This document shows, one piece after another, positions 32,443 through 44,250 of a stretch of DNA of 64,000 nucleotides (positions are counted from its first letter, which is position 1; the number at the start of each line of letters is the position of its first letter). A model generated the notes under the pieces. The model was given only the letters and a program-made list of their open reading frames with translations. It was not told the origin of the DNA and ran no database searches. A program made the position numbers and the translations under genes. The stretch comes from Buddleja alternifolia (taxonomy: Eukaryota; Streptophyta; Magnoliopsida; Lamiales; Scrophulariaceae), in the NCBI GenBank assembly GCA_019426215.1, contig CM033401.1, positions 22,945,134 through 23,009,133 of the forward strand, given 5' to 3'.

Positions 32443-32727
32443 TGTTGTTTAAAGTGAAATATCCCCTGTTTTTACTCTGTTTCTACTCGTGCAAGATGAT
32501 CCCCTGTCTCCCCTGTTTATATCTCCCCTGTCTCGTGCTTGTAGATGATCCTCACAAATATCCCCCTTGTATACTCTGAAAATGATTTGTAAGGTTTGGT
32601 TTTCAGAGAATGTTCGATTTTCAGTCAGTTTTGGTGTGGCTTTTGGTAGTAAAAAAGATGAAGACAAATGAGGAGGAGTTATCCCCAATCCACAGTTTTA
32701 TATATTATTTTCCAAGTGAAAGTATAA
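32443..32727. other. Upstream region of the F-box-like gene
   Basis: Contains TATCCCCTGTTTTTACTCTG-type repeats of ATCCCCTGT (32460-32540). Probably leader or promoter sequence. Nothing else seen. Confidence 0.4.
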
Positions 32728-33425
32728 GGGTTAATGATGTGATACGACTTACACTTTTTTACTGTCAGTTAATGTGTGGCCTTGGTTCATGGGCGACGGT
32801 TTATTAGGTGTATCCCATTTCCCCATTACCATTAATTTGTAACTTCTTGTAACTTGTAATATAGGTAGTTACCAGAGTGGAAAGTTTAAGGGGCACACCG
32901 GTTATATAGGTAACCGGTATAGGATGCAAAAAACCACCATTTTTCTTATGATTAGGTGAAGGTAAATAATTGATGATCTAGACTAATTATTTTTTAAGAT
33001 TATTGTAATAAGCATGCTACTCATTATATTAACATGTTTTATATATTATATTACACTTTGAGGCAATTACAAACCATTTTTATGTTGAAAAATCAAAGCT
33101 TATACAGGTATGATAAATTTTCGGTTAAGCGGTAATAGGCATACTCAAAACATGTAAGGGTTAATTATGTGATAATAAGACTTTCACTTTTTTCCTGTCA
33201 GTAAATGTGTGGTCGTGGTTCATGGGCGGCGGTTTATTAGGTGTATCCCATTTCCCCATTACCATTAATTTGTAATTTCTTGTAACTTGTAATATAGGTA
33301 GTAACCAGAGTGGGAAGTTTAAGGGGCACACCGGTTATTCAGGTGTGATACATATCCGGTTCATCAGTATGTGAAAAGACTTTCACTTTTTTACATGTCA
33401 GAGTAAGTGTGTGGTCGTGGTTAAC
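32728..33425. repeat. About 180-bp direct repeat, two full copies and one partial
   Basis: Copies at about 32728-32906 and 33157-33340 share GGTTTATTAGGTGTATCCCA, TTTCCCCATTACCATTAATT, TATAGGTAGT and AAGGGGCACACCGGTTAT. A third partial copy (ACTTTCACTTTTTTACATGTCAG) lies at 33372-33422. Between them is one ACCGGTATAAGC-family unit (33040-33155). Confidence 0.75.
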
Positions 33426-33451
33426 ATATATAATTTTTTTTGTTGCCTCCC

Positions 33452-34640
33452 ATTGAAACTAACATAAATAACATATATTGGATGCGTTTGGTAACACTTT
33501 TCAAATGGACTTTTGGAGGTGAAAGTCAATTTGTGAAAATTTTATTTGTTTGGTAATTTAATTTAAATGGACTTTTGGAATAAGTCACTTCTCCAAAAGT
33601 CCATTTGGAAGAAGTTCATATTAGTGGCTTTTGAAATTTTATCTCCAACACTTCTATAAGAAGTTACTTTAAGTGTAATTTTGCCAAACACTTTACATTT
33701 TTAAAAGCACTTATTTGAAATGCCCATTTTAAAAAGTCCATTCTACAAATGGACTTATTAATTAAAAACAGATGCTCACACAAACACTTAGGATATTCAC
33801 TAATCCGGGAGAAAATGAGTTATATCAGAGTTTTATGCAATTATTTTAATTTTGCATCGAAAAACCACAATCTGATACCAGTATGATAAATATCCGGTTA
33901 TACCTCTAAATTAAATCCCTGGATAACTAAAAAACAATTTACTTGTAATTGGGTTAAATACAATACTACAATTTCATCTCGATCCATAAACAATTGACGT
34001 TTAATTGGGTGAAATAAAAAACTAAACAACCATTGAAACTAACATAAATAACATATATTATATAATTATATTACATTTTGAGGCAATTACAACCATTTTT
34101 ACTGTGTTTGAGAAACCAAAGCTTATACCAGTATAATAAATATCCAGTTAAGCGGTATAATAGGCATATTGAAAACACAATTCCATCTCCATCCATAAAC
34201 AATTAACGTTTAATTGGGTGAAATAGAAAACTAAACAACCATTCAAACTAACATAAATAACATATATTATATAATTATATTACAGTTTGAGGCAATTAGA
34301 ACCATTTTTAATGTTTGAGGCACCAAAGCTTATACCGGTATGATAAATATCCGGTTAAGCGGTATAATAGGCATGCTCAAAACACAATTTCAACTTCGAT
34401 CCATAAACAATTGACTTTTAATTGGGTGAAATAGAAAACTAAAAAACCATTGAAACTAACATAAATAACATGTTTTATATATTATACTACAGTTTGAGGC
34501 ACCAAAGCTTATACCGGTATGATAAATATCCGGTTAAGCGGTATAATAGGCATTTTCAAAACACAATTTCATGTCGATCCATAAACAATTGACATTTAAT
34601 TGGGTGAAATAGAATACTAAAAAACCATTGACTTCTAATT
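33452..34640 (+). repeat. About 207-bp tandem repeat array with ACCGGTATAAGC core
   Basis: CATTGAAACTAACATAAATA and close variants start units at 33452, 34031, 34240 and 34447. Each unit then has a TATATTACAGTTTGAGGCA block, AAGCTTATACCGGTATGATA, TATCCGGTTAAGCGGTATAA and TTTAATTGGGTGAAATAG. The first unit is split by the MITE at 33478-33795. The array lies just downstream of the Ulp1 gene. Confidence 0.82.
33478..33795. mobile_element. MITE with partial palindrome, inserted in the 207-bp array
   Basis: It begins TGGATGCGTTTGGTAACACT and ends CTCACACAAACACTTA. AATGGACTTTTGGA and TCCAAAAGTCCATTT pair internally. The GTTTGGTAACAC/GTGTTTG-type ends resemble hAT-type MITEs of plants. No clear 8-bp duplication was found. 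Confidence 0.55.
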
Positions 34641-34700
34641 GGGTTCAATACAATCCTACGATAATTATATATTTACAAGTTAACTATTTAACAGTGTTCA

Positions 34701-37700
34701 TCAATCAACTCTTAACCTCAAAATATCTCTAACTACTCGTCTCCTAAAATACAGCATGTTGTGCTGCCCAAAACAAAGTCCAATATCGGCACGGCTACTA
34801 GAAAAGTCAGCGTACTTCATCATGAACATTCCACAGTCGAACACATTATGCTGTTGGGGATGGTCTGTGGTGCACTCGTAATGCCAGTGACTCAAATCAA
34901 TTGATTGTCCGCTATTTTGCTTCGCCTCATCGATATAATACCGAGCTAGATAATCCAAAACTTTGTGATCATATCCACCATATGAATCAAGATACTGCAA
35001 CTTTTGGTCTTTTTTGTTGATAATAGCTAAACACCAATGTTGATCTTCTTTTCGGTGAATAGGCACAAACGGTTTGTCACACTCAACGAGGTGATATCCA
35101 ATAGAGGTCACACTTGTCCATTCCTTCACTGATTTAAAATCATACTCACCATCACGGACCAAAATCCCGTAGAAGAAAGAGCTAAAATAATGACATCTTA
35201 AATATTTGGTTGGCTCCCTAATCTCTCTTTCTTTCAACAAATTAAAATACAAATCAACCATCTCATCATTAATCCAACCTTTTGGCCGCAAACACTGAAA
35301 CTTTTCACCCGTTATGCAAATACCAGACAAATAGTGACTCACCAAAGGTTTTTTAGTATTGCATTTTGAAAGGGCAGCGGCAATGTCTTTGTCTTCTGCC
35401 CGGGTAAGCGGTGAAAAATATTCCGTAGCCATGGGATTGTATATAGATTGTGCAACAGTTTTTCGCGGAGCCTTCCCCTGGGGTACAAAGCAAACAACTT
35501 CAACGTTGTTTACACATATACATCACATGGAGACATCAGGATTTTCATCAAACAAAAAAGACATTATGCCATATTAGGTCTTACGCACTTTTTTCTTATT
35601 CTTTCCATCAGGATTGGTAAATGGAGATCTTTGATACTTGGATAACATAGGCATCCTCTTCAAATTTTGTTCCACAACTGCATCCTCTACCTTTGAATCA
35701 CCACCTACATCCAATCCACCATCACCACCTGCAACAGAATCTTTATAAGGAAGAATAGCTAAATCATCCTTTTCAACAGCTTCATCATCACCACCAACAG
35801 CCTGATCCTCACCACCAACAGCTTCATCCTCACCACCAACTGCTTCATCCTCACCACCAATTTTTGCCCTTCCACTTCCACTCAATAATGATAACTAAAA
35901 ATTGAGTGCAGATAACTCAGATTTGACAGAAGATAACTCCGATTTCACAGAACCTAACTCATAAATTAACTGGGTTTTCGCAGTTGTCATCTCAAATTTT
36001 ACAGCAGACAACTCAGATTTCACAGTGCCTAACTCACAAGTTAACTCGGATTTAGCAGTTGACAACTCAGATTTTACAGCTGACAACTCAGATTTCAGGG
36101 CAAAATTGTTTTCCACTAACATATCAACCTTTGCCATCAACTCACCAGACATTTGAACAACTGGATCATTGGTGTTAATGGGATTTGATGAAATAACTGG
36201 TTCAGAGGACTGTGGAGGTCTGGATGTAACACATTGAAAACTTTCAGTTTCATGTCTGCTACCATCATGAATGTGGGCTGAAAGTTTAGTTACTGGAATA
36301 ACCGCACGTCGAGATTCCACATCTGTACGGAAAATATCATCAAATAGGATTCTACCTCCTTTCTCCAGTATTTCAGTCCACAATTTGGTGGTGGTGTCAA
36401 TGATGTTGTTGGTTACATCGTAAGGAGCAAAACTTTGAATGTGGTCTGTTGCTTGTTCCTCCGGGGGCTGAAGCATGCTTTTAATATCCTACCAAACAAA
36501 ATAACAAAACAAATAAAATCATTGAAATAAAAAACTAGAAAACAATTGAAAGTAATAAAAATAACATTGAAATAAAATCTTTTACTGCTTAGTATTACAT
36601 AGAAGGTTACTGACTACGGATAGTCAATGTGCTTTGTGCAAATGAAGAAAAACCGGTATAGGATGCATTTGAATTTTGAATGTACATGGAGTAAGGGGTT
36701 ATTGAGCCTGGTGTTACGAAAAAAACCTAACCTTACTGTTCCCAACTATCATAAGGACCTGAGACAAAGTGGGGTATTGTCTCTTCTGAACAAGTTTGGT
36801 AGTCCACTTGCACATTCTAGGCAACTGTCGGGGGGTATTCTCCCTCAAACGCCCAATAATTGGTGACAGTACGGGAATACACTCAAAAGGAAAAAGCTGA
36901 CATAGGAACAAAAAAAGTATTATCAAATATTTACAGATAAAAGTAAGTCAACAATTAACAATGAAAGACAAAAAAATAATTTTACCATAAGGGGGAAAAT
37001 GAAACAATGAAAGTTGTACTGGGGATTTGCCGAAGCCAATTTCTTCTTCAATTCTAAAGTTTTCAAGTGCTCTATCATAACAGAATAAGAAAACCTACCC
37101 CATGGATAGGTTTTAGCAAACTCAAGGTCATCAACAATTGCAAGAAGACTCTCGTCTATTGGCGAATCATCACTTGCAGGGATAAACAAAACAGAAATCA
37201 ACAAGTATAATAGAGCAAGCTTCAACTTATCTGATGGAAGGATCTCAATAGCTTGGTCACTGGATCTAATCTTACGCATCTTTTTCTTAGGAAATGGTTG
37301 AGTACGGATCACACACCGCATAAGTTGTTCCTTAAGAACTTTTACTGAGGCTTTAGGGCTAAGGTATTTATGATTAAAACTATCAACATCGTCTACACTC
37401 TTTTTTTCAGTAGGATACGGGGAGCAATTCAACCCACTCATAACCACATGCTCCATCAAAGAGTAACGGATAGGTATGCCATTTAGAACAAACAAGATTT
37501 CAGATTTGTCGGGAGACTCCACCATTCGGGTTAGAAGCATCCAGAGAGGAGTTAAAACCATTTCCAGTGAAGAATCCATGTCGAATAATGGGCCAAATTG
37601 AGAATTCTTAAACCACATGATGCCATCTGGATGGTCACTCAAACAATCTTCAATAAATTTGATATATGTGGCCAATTTGTAGTGGCATGATATTTTACAC

Positions 37701-38191
37701 TTCTTGTTAAAGTCTTTCGGGGTCAGTGTAAAAGTGGGCCGAGGGATGTCGTTTGCATCATTAACCTTAAAACAAAATTAAAGTAGATTACTTAAACGTA
37801 GTAGAACATAAAATTGCATATCGATCCACAAGCCCACAACTGATCATGTCTTACACTAAAAACTGCTCATGTCTTAGACCAAAAACTGATCATGTCATGT
37901 CTTACACCAAAAACCTTAACACAGCCCATAGCCCATAAAACCTTAACAAATTAAATAATTACATCACCCACATTAAAACTGAAACAAATACATCTATTAA
38001 TGTTAAAACTTAAACAAACACACTAACACTGAAACAAATAATTACACCAAAAACCTTAACGCAGCTCATAAATTTGGAACAAGATATATTAGTTTACTTA
38101 CAGGAGGTGTGGACGAAGTTGGAGGGTCAGCCATTGCTGCAACAACTGCATCTACACAGCGGCGGTTTTTAGGAGAAGACGAATCAACCAT
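34701..38191 (-). CDS. DUF1985/coiled-coil/Ulp1-type cysteine protease, MULE-associated, with one in-frame stop
   Basis: Five exons in phase 0 are predicted: 38102-38191, 36986-37765, 36759-36896, 35589-36488 and 34701-35477. Exons 1-3 hold a DUF1985-like domain (ILFVLNGIPIRYSLMEHVVM, LRENTPRQLPRMCKWTTKLV). Exon 4 holds a heptad-like coiled coil of SELSAVKSELSTAKSELT repeats, then acidic GGEDEAV repeats. Exon 5 is a C48/Ulp1 SUMO-protease domain with the His in EDQHWCLAIIN, the Asp in LQYLDSYGG, the Gln in HPQQHNVFDCG and the Cys of that same motif, so the catalytic set is complete. DUF1985 plus Ulp1 is the arrangement spread by KAONASHI-type MULEs. An in-frame TAG at 35895-35897 sits between coiled coil and acidic repeats, so either that exon is spliced differently or the copy is dead. 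The exon 3 donor (CAG/GTCCTT) and exon 4 donor (AAA/GTGCGT) are weak. No transposase is nearby. Confidence 0.78.
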
Positions 38192-39526
38192 TACTCGAAT
38201 TTGGGACTAAACATAAACAAGATTAAAGTTACAAAAATCGCGAACTGATTTCACATAAACCCTAAAATGCGAAAATTGCTTATGAAATGGAATTTGGGGG
38301 AAAGGAAGAAGACGGACCTGTTTATCTAAGGCACTAAAAAATACTTACAGTGGAGTTCCTCAGGAAATTCTTACAGCTCCGGCGGGCTCTCTTCTGCTCT
38401 CTTCCTCCGACGTCAAAAATTTCCGCCAAGAACAGATTTGATTTTGAATTGTTTAGCCAATCCCAGCAAAAAAGAACAAGAGTTGTTGTTTGTAACTGAA
38501 CCAGAGTTGTTCTGCTTTTAGACGCATTTTTAGTATTGGGGCAAAAGGGTTAAAATGTAATTGGCCATTTATATTAACTGAAAAGGGAAAAAAAACCCCA
38601 AGAATCAGCTTTATTACTTGGGGGGTATTACGGACATATCAGTCCTATTTAGGCATCCAAAATTAAAGCAAAAATGGAAAGGAAAATTCAAAAAAAGAGG
38701 GGACTCTTTTTGCAACACCCATGTAAAAGGGGACTCTTTTTGCTTTTTCGGCCCAATGGGGGTTCTACTACATGAAGAGAACATAGACACAATTTTGATT
38801 TTGCTCCATAAAGTATGTCTTTAATTCTCTTTATCACTAATAAAAAATAATTTCTTTCTTAGCCACCGGTTTGGTGGTGAGTTATCTAATTTCGAACTTA
38901 TTTAATTATGTATTTGATAAGTTTGAGCTCAGCAAGATATCTTTCTTAACCAAATTAATCAATACTCAATTTGAGATGGATCGTTAAAAGCTGGTTTGAG
39001 CTCAGCAAGATATCAAACCAAACTTAATTTTTTGTATTTGATAAGTTTTGAAGCTCGATTCGATTAGTAAAAAGATATAAAAAAAATTCATGTTACTCGA
39101 CTCAACTCGTGTTTGGCTCGACTAAAACTCATTTGTGCTCGGCTCAATTAATAATTAAACTAAGCTCAAACGCAAATTTCAAAACTCGACAATAATTTAA
39201 ACAAATTTGAATAATAGTATTTCGGCTCAACTCGACTCAGTTATAGTCATGTCCACAATTGAGAAGTCAATATTGTGTTAGGATATCACCAAAAAAAATT
39301 AAAATATTGCGTTAGGATTGTAAATGCAATTTAAATGATATATGATCCTCTCTTATATAATTCTGACCGAAATTACACTTTAGCCTAATTGAAAATTTAA
39401 ATTTTTACCATAATTAATTACATGAGAATCAATCATTCCGGACAAGTGGCTCAAAGCCTCAAACTCACTCTTTCAATTTGAATGTCAAGAAATTGAATTT
39501 CCATGAGGATATAGAGTTGGCTAGTT
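38192..39526. other. Upstream of the Ulp1 gene, then intergenic DNA
   Basis: 38192-38580 is likely leader and promoter for the Ulp1 gene. AGGGGACTCTTTTTGC occurs twice (38698 and 38728) next to ACCCATG and CCCAATGG, and may be part of an element end. 38870-39250 has decayed text of the AGCTCGA/GGCTCGA type. No gene is visible. Confidence 0.4.
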
Positions 39527-39668
39527 AGCAATTTATATGTGAGAGTATATAATAAATTGACAGTGGCTCACTAAAAGTGATTAATTCAATGGAACATAAA
39601 ACTTATTTTTTAGTGTGTTGATGGAGTTGCAGTGATCAAATTTAATTATAACGTTTCAATGAACATTC
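39527..39668 (+). repeat. Direct repeat flanking the LINE fragment, left copy
   Basis: CAATTTATATGTGAGAGTAT through AACGTTTCAATGAACATTCA matches 41328-41468 along about 140 bp, with GACAGTGGCTCACTAAAAGT and GTGTTGATGGAGTTGCA as landmarks. Confidence 0.85.
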
Positions 39669-39708
39669 ATGATAAGTGTGAGTTTTACGCATTTGAGCGG
39701 TCGAAGCT

Positions 39709-41327
39709 TCAGTCACCAAGCCTCGAATTGGGGGCATCTGCCCACATATTGAAAAATTTAAATGGCATTCTCCTCTTCTGACTTTGCCCCTGAAGCTGCA
39801 CAATCACAGGTGTATGATCTGATGAGCCATTTGCTACAAAGTTTGCAATCACAGAAAGATATTCAATGCACCAATCATAATTTACCAACACCATGTCTAT
39901 TTTTGAGAAGATTCTTGCCCCTGGCTTATGGCAATTATTCCATGTATAGGTAAGACCAATCCATTTCATCTCCTCCACCTCACATGTATCCACACAGTCT
40001 TGAAAATCCACAATTTCTTACATAGTGATAGGAGCACCCCCAATTCTATTTGTCACTTTCAGAACTGTATTAAAATCCCCTAGAATTATCCAAGGGGTTG
40101 TTAAACCATTCCTCATATCTTTTAGATCGTCCTAGAGAGCAACTCTTTCATGTTGATGATTAGATGCATAGACAAATGATGCAATAAATTGTTTCTATGC
40201 TACTTTGTGTTGGAATTTACAGTGAATAACTTGGGGGGTATAGATCTTATCACAGTAATGTCAAAGTATTCTTTCCTCCAAATAATCCATATACTACCTT
40301 TTGGGTTGTCTGCTAAATTGGTAGTACTCCCCCAACCTCTAGCTATAGTATTATATACTGCCTCATACTTCTCTGTTTTTATCTTATGCTCCAAAATACC
40401 AAGAATACCTATTTCATATTTATTACAGAAGGTCTGGACTTCTTTCTGTTTACCAGGGCTATTTAGCTCTCTAACATTCCATGCTGCTAAGCTGGCCATG
40501 ATCAGTAAAATTGATAGTTACCAACCCTGGGGACACCTTATATTGTACTTCATTCTTACCAGCCTTCCTTGTTCACTTAAACTAGTACTAGTCCCCTCCT
40601 CCCTCACTTGGTGACCACTACTCAGTACAGTTGTCCATTCAGGAGCCTTTTGTTTTTGTTTTTCTATTGCTCTTGGCACTTCAGTAGTTGTAGCATTGAC
40701 AGTATTTTCAGTTTGACTTGGTGAGTGTCCCCTCTTATGATTGGGATTTGATGCCTTAGCCACCTATATTTTCTTCCCTACACATTTCTTACACTTCTGT
40801 ATTTCATGGCCATAGTTATTGCAAGATGCACATAGAACTGGTTTCCATTCATAGCTAACTGCTTGCTCAATCACTATACCATTTTCATTCTCAAATAACA
40901 CCTGATTAGGCATGTGTTTAGTGTTCACCTCTACCAGAATTCTAGCATATTGGATCCTGTCTTTATCAACTGTCATTTTGTCTGCAACTATAGGAGTACC
41001 CACCAGGCTTGCAATTTTGCTCAAGGATTTACTGCTCCAATATTTGAGATCAAGACTTTCTAATCTAATCCAAACAGGAATTCGATCAATTATACTCCTA
41101 TCATAGTTAAAGTTTTTTGTCCAAGGGGCAATGATTAGGGGCTTCCCATCAAAATGTGTGACATCAAACTCTAACACAGTATCCCTACTCTCAACTTATT
41201 AAGAACATACCATTGTGCTTCATTAGTACCTTGTCAATGCCAAATTTCCCCAATTACGCCTGATGTAGCCATTGATAACCTGATATGGTGGATTTGCTCC
41301 CATCACATAACACACTACTGCCGAATT
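39709..41327 (-). pseudogene. LINE (L1-type) fragment: ORF1 and endonuclease, no reverse transcriptase
   Basis: On the minus strand, from about 41327, an ORF1 with a DUF4283-like start reads VVCYVMGANPPYQVINGYIR, then SRDTVLEFDVTHFDGKPLI and a zinc knuckle, CASCNNYGHEIQKC. An apurinic-type endonuclease follows: the N-terminal WNVRELNSPGKQKEV and ILEHKIKTEKYE pieces (40499-40200) and the C-terminal WNNCHKPGARIFSKIDMVLV and SSDHTPVIVQL (40011-39709), the latter holding the conserved SDH of this nuclease fold. Stops fall at about 41240, 41200, 40764 and elsewhere. The reverse transcriptase that should follow is missing, as are a poly(A) tail and the 5' end. Plant L1-type elements normally truncate at the 5' end; here the 3' part is lost. 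Confidence 0.85.
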
Positions 41328-41468
41328 CCAATTTATATGTGAGTATATATAATAAACTGACAGTGGCTTACTAAAAGTGATTAATAGAGCATGAAATGTA
41401 TTTTTTAGCGTGTTGATGGAGTTGCAATGATCAAATTTAACTATAACGTTTCAACAAACATTGATGAC
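41328..41468 (+). repeat. Direct repeat flanking the LINE fragment, right copy
   Basis: Begins CCAATTTATATGTGAGTATA immediately after the LINE sequence and matches 39527-39668 with scattered changes. Confidence 0.85.
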
Positions 41469-42400
41469 AAAGATATTTCGCAGTGATTAAGTTCTTTTTA
41501 TTATGATAGTTACTCCGAAATTAATTCGACCGGACTTTTTGAACATAGCAAAAGCAAAAATGTTTCTTTACTATTTAATGTACACGCCACAAAGTTGTCA
41601 ATTCTAATACTTATTTAATGTAATATGATTGCGTAACAATTTTAGTTGCACTTGAATTATTCCAAAAATATTGGTTGTGATATGAAAAATAAAGAATATC
41701 TAGTAAAAAAAATATTGGTGTTAACGGATGAGGTACTCATGTACACGTGATATAGACTATTTTTGTAGACAATTTAAATTTCTATCGAAGTGAAAAATTC
41801 CTTTGGTCACACCAAATGACGTTGTCCATGCCCTTCATAGTTTTATATTCATAATATAAAGCTTATATTAATTATTTTCTCTCTCTTCTCTTCTCTTCTC
41901 TTTCCAAACGCGAAAATATACATACATACATGTGTTTATGCAAAATATATAATGACATTGTATCACGAGTTTTAGGAAATCTTTAATAATGGTTTTGACT
42001 TTTTTCCACAAAAGAAAAATACGGGTTTTAACAAAAGAAAGATGCTATGCTATATATCCACATGAGATCTTTTATTGCAAAATGGTGTTTTATCTTGTGT
42101 TGCATATCATGCCTACACGACAAGTTTTCAAATGATAATGAGAAAAAATAGGATAGAGTTAATTTGATCGGATTCAAATATAATTTATTTATATTGTAAT
42201 TATTTAAAAATAGTTTACTTATTTTATAAATTACATTTAGACTTGGACTAAATCTTACTTCAATAGGTGGAAACAAAGTAATGAATGTCCTTAATTTTGT
42301 TTATAATCCATACTATATATCAATGACTTAATTAATTAAATGTTTACAAGTGAATTAATTGTTTAGCGACTTTCTAAAATTAAAAAGAGATAAAAAAAAA
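41469..42400. other. Intergenic AT-rich DNA
   Basis: No gene seen. A short TCTCTTC-rich tract lies at 41877-41904. Confidence 0.45.
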
Positions 42401-42445
42401 AGGCTGCTGATAATGCCAGAGCAATTTCCTTTTTGCCAGAGCAAA
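42401..42445. repeat. Inverted-repeat end paired with 53335-53375
   Basis: AGGCTGCTGATAATGCCAGA followed by GCAA is the reverse complement of TTGCTCTGGCATTATCAGCA plus ACCT at 53349-53372, with looser similarity over the next 40 bp. The spacing of about 11 kb could mark the ends of one large element. Confidence 0.5.
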
Positions 42446-42522
42446 TCTGTATGAATTGACATTTTTATTCTTCATGATTCAACAACTATATATATTTTAG
42501 ACAAAAATACCCAATTACAGCG

Positions 42523-43779
42523 CACCTATTACAGCGGTTTTAGTAAAACCGCTGTAATAGGAACCTATTACAGCGGTTCCCAACGAACCGCTGTAATAGG
42601 GTATCTTGGTCTTAACCTATTACAGCGGTTCCGAGAAAACCGCTGTAATAGGTGGTCGAGGGACCTATTACAGCGGTTCGTTAGGAACCGCTGTAATAGG
42701 TGTATCTTGGTCTTAACCTATTACAGCGGTTCCCTCGGAACCGCTGTAATAGGTTAAGACCAAGATACCCTATTACAGCGGTTCGTTGGGAACCGCTGTA
42801 ATAGGTCGAAACCAAAAAATTTAAATCCCTTAAATTTAGATCTTCCCGCTTCTCTCTATCTCTCTTAGTCTTTTTCTCTCTACTCTCTCTCTCTACACTC
42901 TCTTTCTCTCTCTCTCTTGAAGCACCACCGCCGCCGCCACCACCATATAGCACCGCCGCCACCTCCACCACCACCGTATGTGTGGGTGTATTTATATTTG
43001 TGTATGTGTGGGTTTCTGTATATTTGTCTATATGTGGGTGTATGTATAATGGGGTTTATGTATGTATATATGGGTGTATGTATATTTGTGTATATGTGGG
43101 TTTATGTATGTATATGTGGGTGTATGTATATTTGTGTATATGTGGGTTTATGTATGTATATGTGGGTGTATGTATATTTGTGGGTGTACGTATATTTGTG
43201 TATATGTGGGTGTACGTATATTTGTGTATATGTGGGTTTATGTATGTATATGTGAGTGTATGTATATTTGTGTATATGTGGGGTTTCGTACACAAATATG
43301 TGGGTGTGTATGTATATTTGTGTATATGTGGGTGTATGTATATTTGTGTATATGTGGGTGTATGTATATGTGGGTTTATGTATGTATATATATTTGTGTA
43401 TATGTGGGTTTATGTAAGTATATGTGGGTATATGTATATTTATGTATGTGTGAGTTTATGTATATATTTTTGTGTATTTGCGAATTTCGTGTCATTTCGA
43501 CACGGTAAAATTATAAACTAAAAAGTGAAATTAATAAATAAAAAAAAATATCCTATTACAGTTTTTTAGCGGTTCTAAAGCGGTTCCCATGGAAACCGCT
43601 GTAATAGGGTACCCTATTACAGCGGTTTTTTTAGAACCGCTGTAATAGGGTGCCTATTACAGCGGTTCAAAACCGCTGTAATAGGTCGAAACCCTATTAC
43701 AGCACTGCCTATTACAGCGGTTCGAACCGCTGTAATAGGTCCAAAAAAACCGCTGTAATAGGCATTTTTTGTAGTAGTG
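42523..43779. mobile_element. CACTA-like non-autonomous element end with palindrome arrays
   Basis: The right end on the minus strand reads CACTACTACAAAAAATGCC (43779 downward), typical of CACTA (En/Spm) transposon ends. Next to it, and again at the left (42523-42806), are arrays of perfect palindromes built on CCTATTACAGCGGTT...AACCGCTGTAATAGG: six on the left and about five on the right (43552-43763). Repeated subterminal motifs are where CACTA transposase binds. A matching left CACTAC terminus was not found, so the left boundary is uncertain. No transposase is present; the core holds a C/T tract, CCGCCG-type runs and a minisatellite. Confidence 0.65.
42977..43480 (+). repeat. GTGTATATGTGGG minisatellite
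   Basis: Imperfect units of 18-36 bp such as TATGTGGGTGTATGTATATT and TGTGTATATGTGGGTTTATG are reiterated. All long open frames here, on both strands and in several phases, result from the repeat. Confidence 0.85.
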
Positions 43780-44250
43780 TAGTTTGTCTCACTTTGGTCC
43801 TCCATTAAAGAAAAATGGCACATTAGTCCCTTTACTATATAAAATGTGTCACTATGGTCCTTCCTTATATTTTCTTTAATTCAAACTAACCTCATATTTT
43901 CAACCTTTTTCAAATCAGCCTCTAAATACTTTTATAGCCTAAAACAATCCCATTTTCTGAAAATTTAGCAAAAGGAGTTTTCCAATTGATTAGGCCCAAC
44001 ATGCTTCCAAAATGAAATTAACCTTACATAAATATATACCTTCTTTTGACCGCCTTATCGCCGGGTATTCCAAGTCCTCGGTTTTACGGACTTCTTCCAA
44101 CCACACTACCCTAACTGGTGGTTCGAAGCCCTTGGCTCCTTCAACGATACACAACACAATCCCCTTCGTTTCCTGCCCGAGGGTGTAAAAGGTATATAAA
44201 TCTTTAACTATAATTTATATTTTGGACAACAAGTGGCCAAAGCCTTTGCT
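43780..44250. other. Space between the CACTA-like end and the pararetrovirus, with a short coding-like stretch
   Basis: Starts with GTTTGTCTCACTTTGGTCC-type text that resembles 51960-52035 on the opposite strand. At 44050-44198 the plus strand has an open reading ending in a stop, with FTDFFQPHYPNWWFEALGSF in it and a possible donor AAAAG/GTATAT at 44190. The minus strand across the same bases is also open. I do not recognise either product. Confidence 0.35.

Noticed and set aside
29430..34640. Ends of a MULE defined by the ACCGGTATAAGC repeats
   Set aside because: The repeats are internal or subterminal in character and I could not find a matching terminal pair or a 9-11 bp duplication, so no element boundaries are claimed.
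42917..43521. Overlapping long open frames (up to 179 codons) with Tyr/Val/Cys repeats
   Set aside because: They exist in several phases and on both strands because the GTGTATATGTGGG minisatellite lacks stops. No protein is implied.
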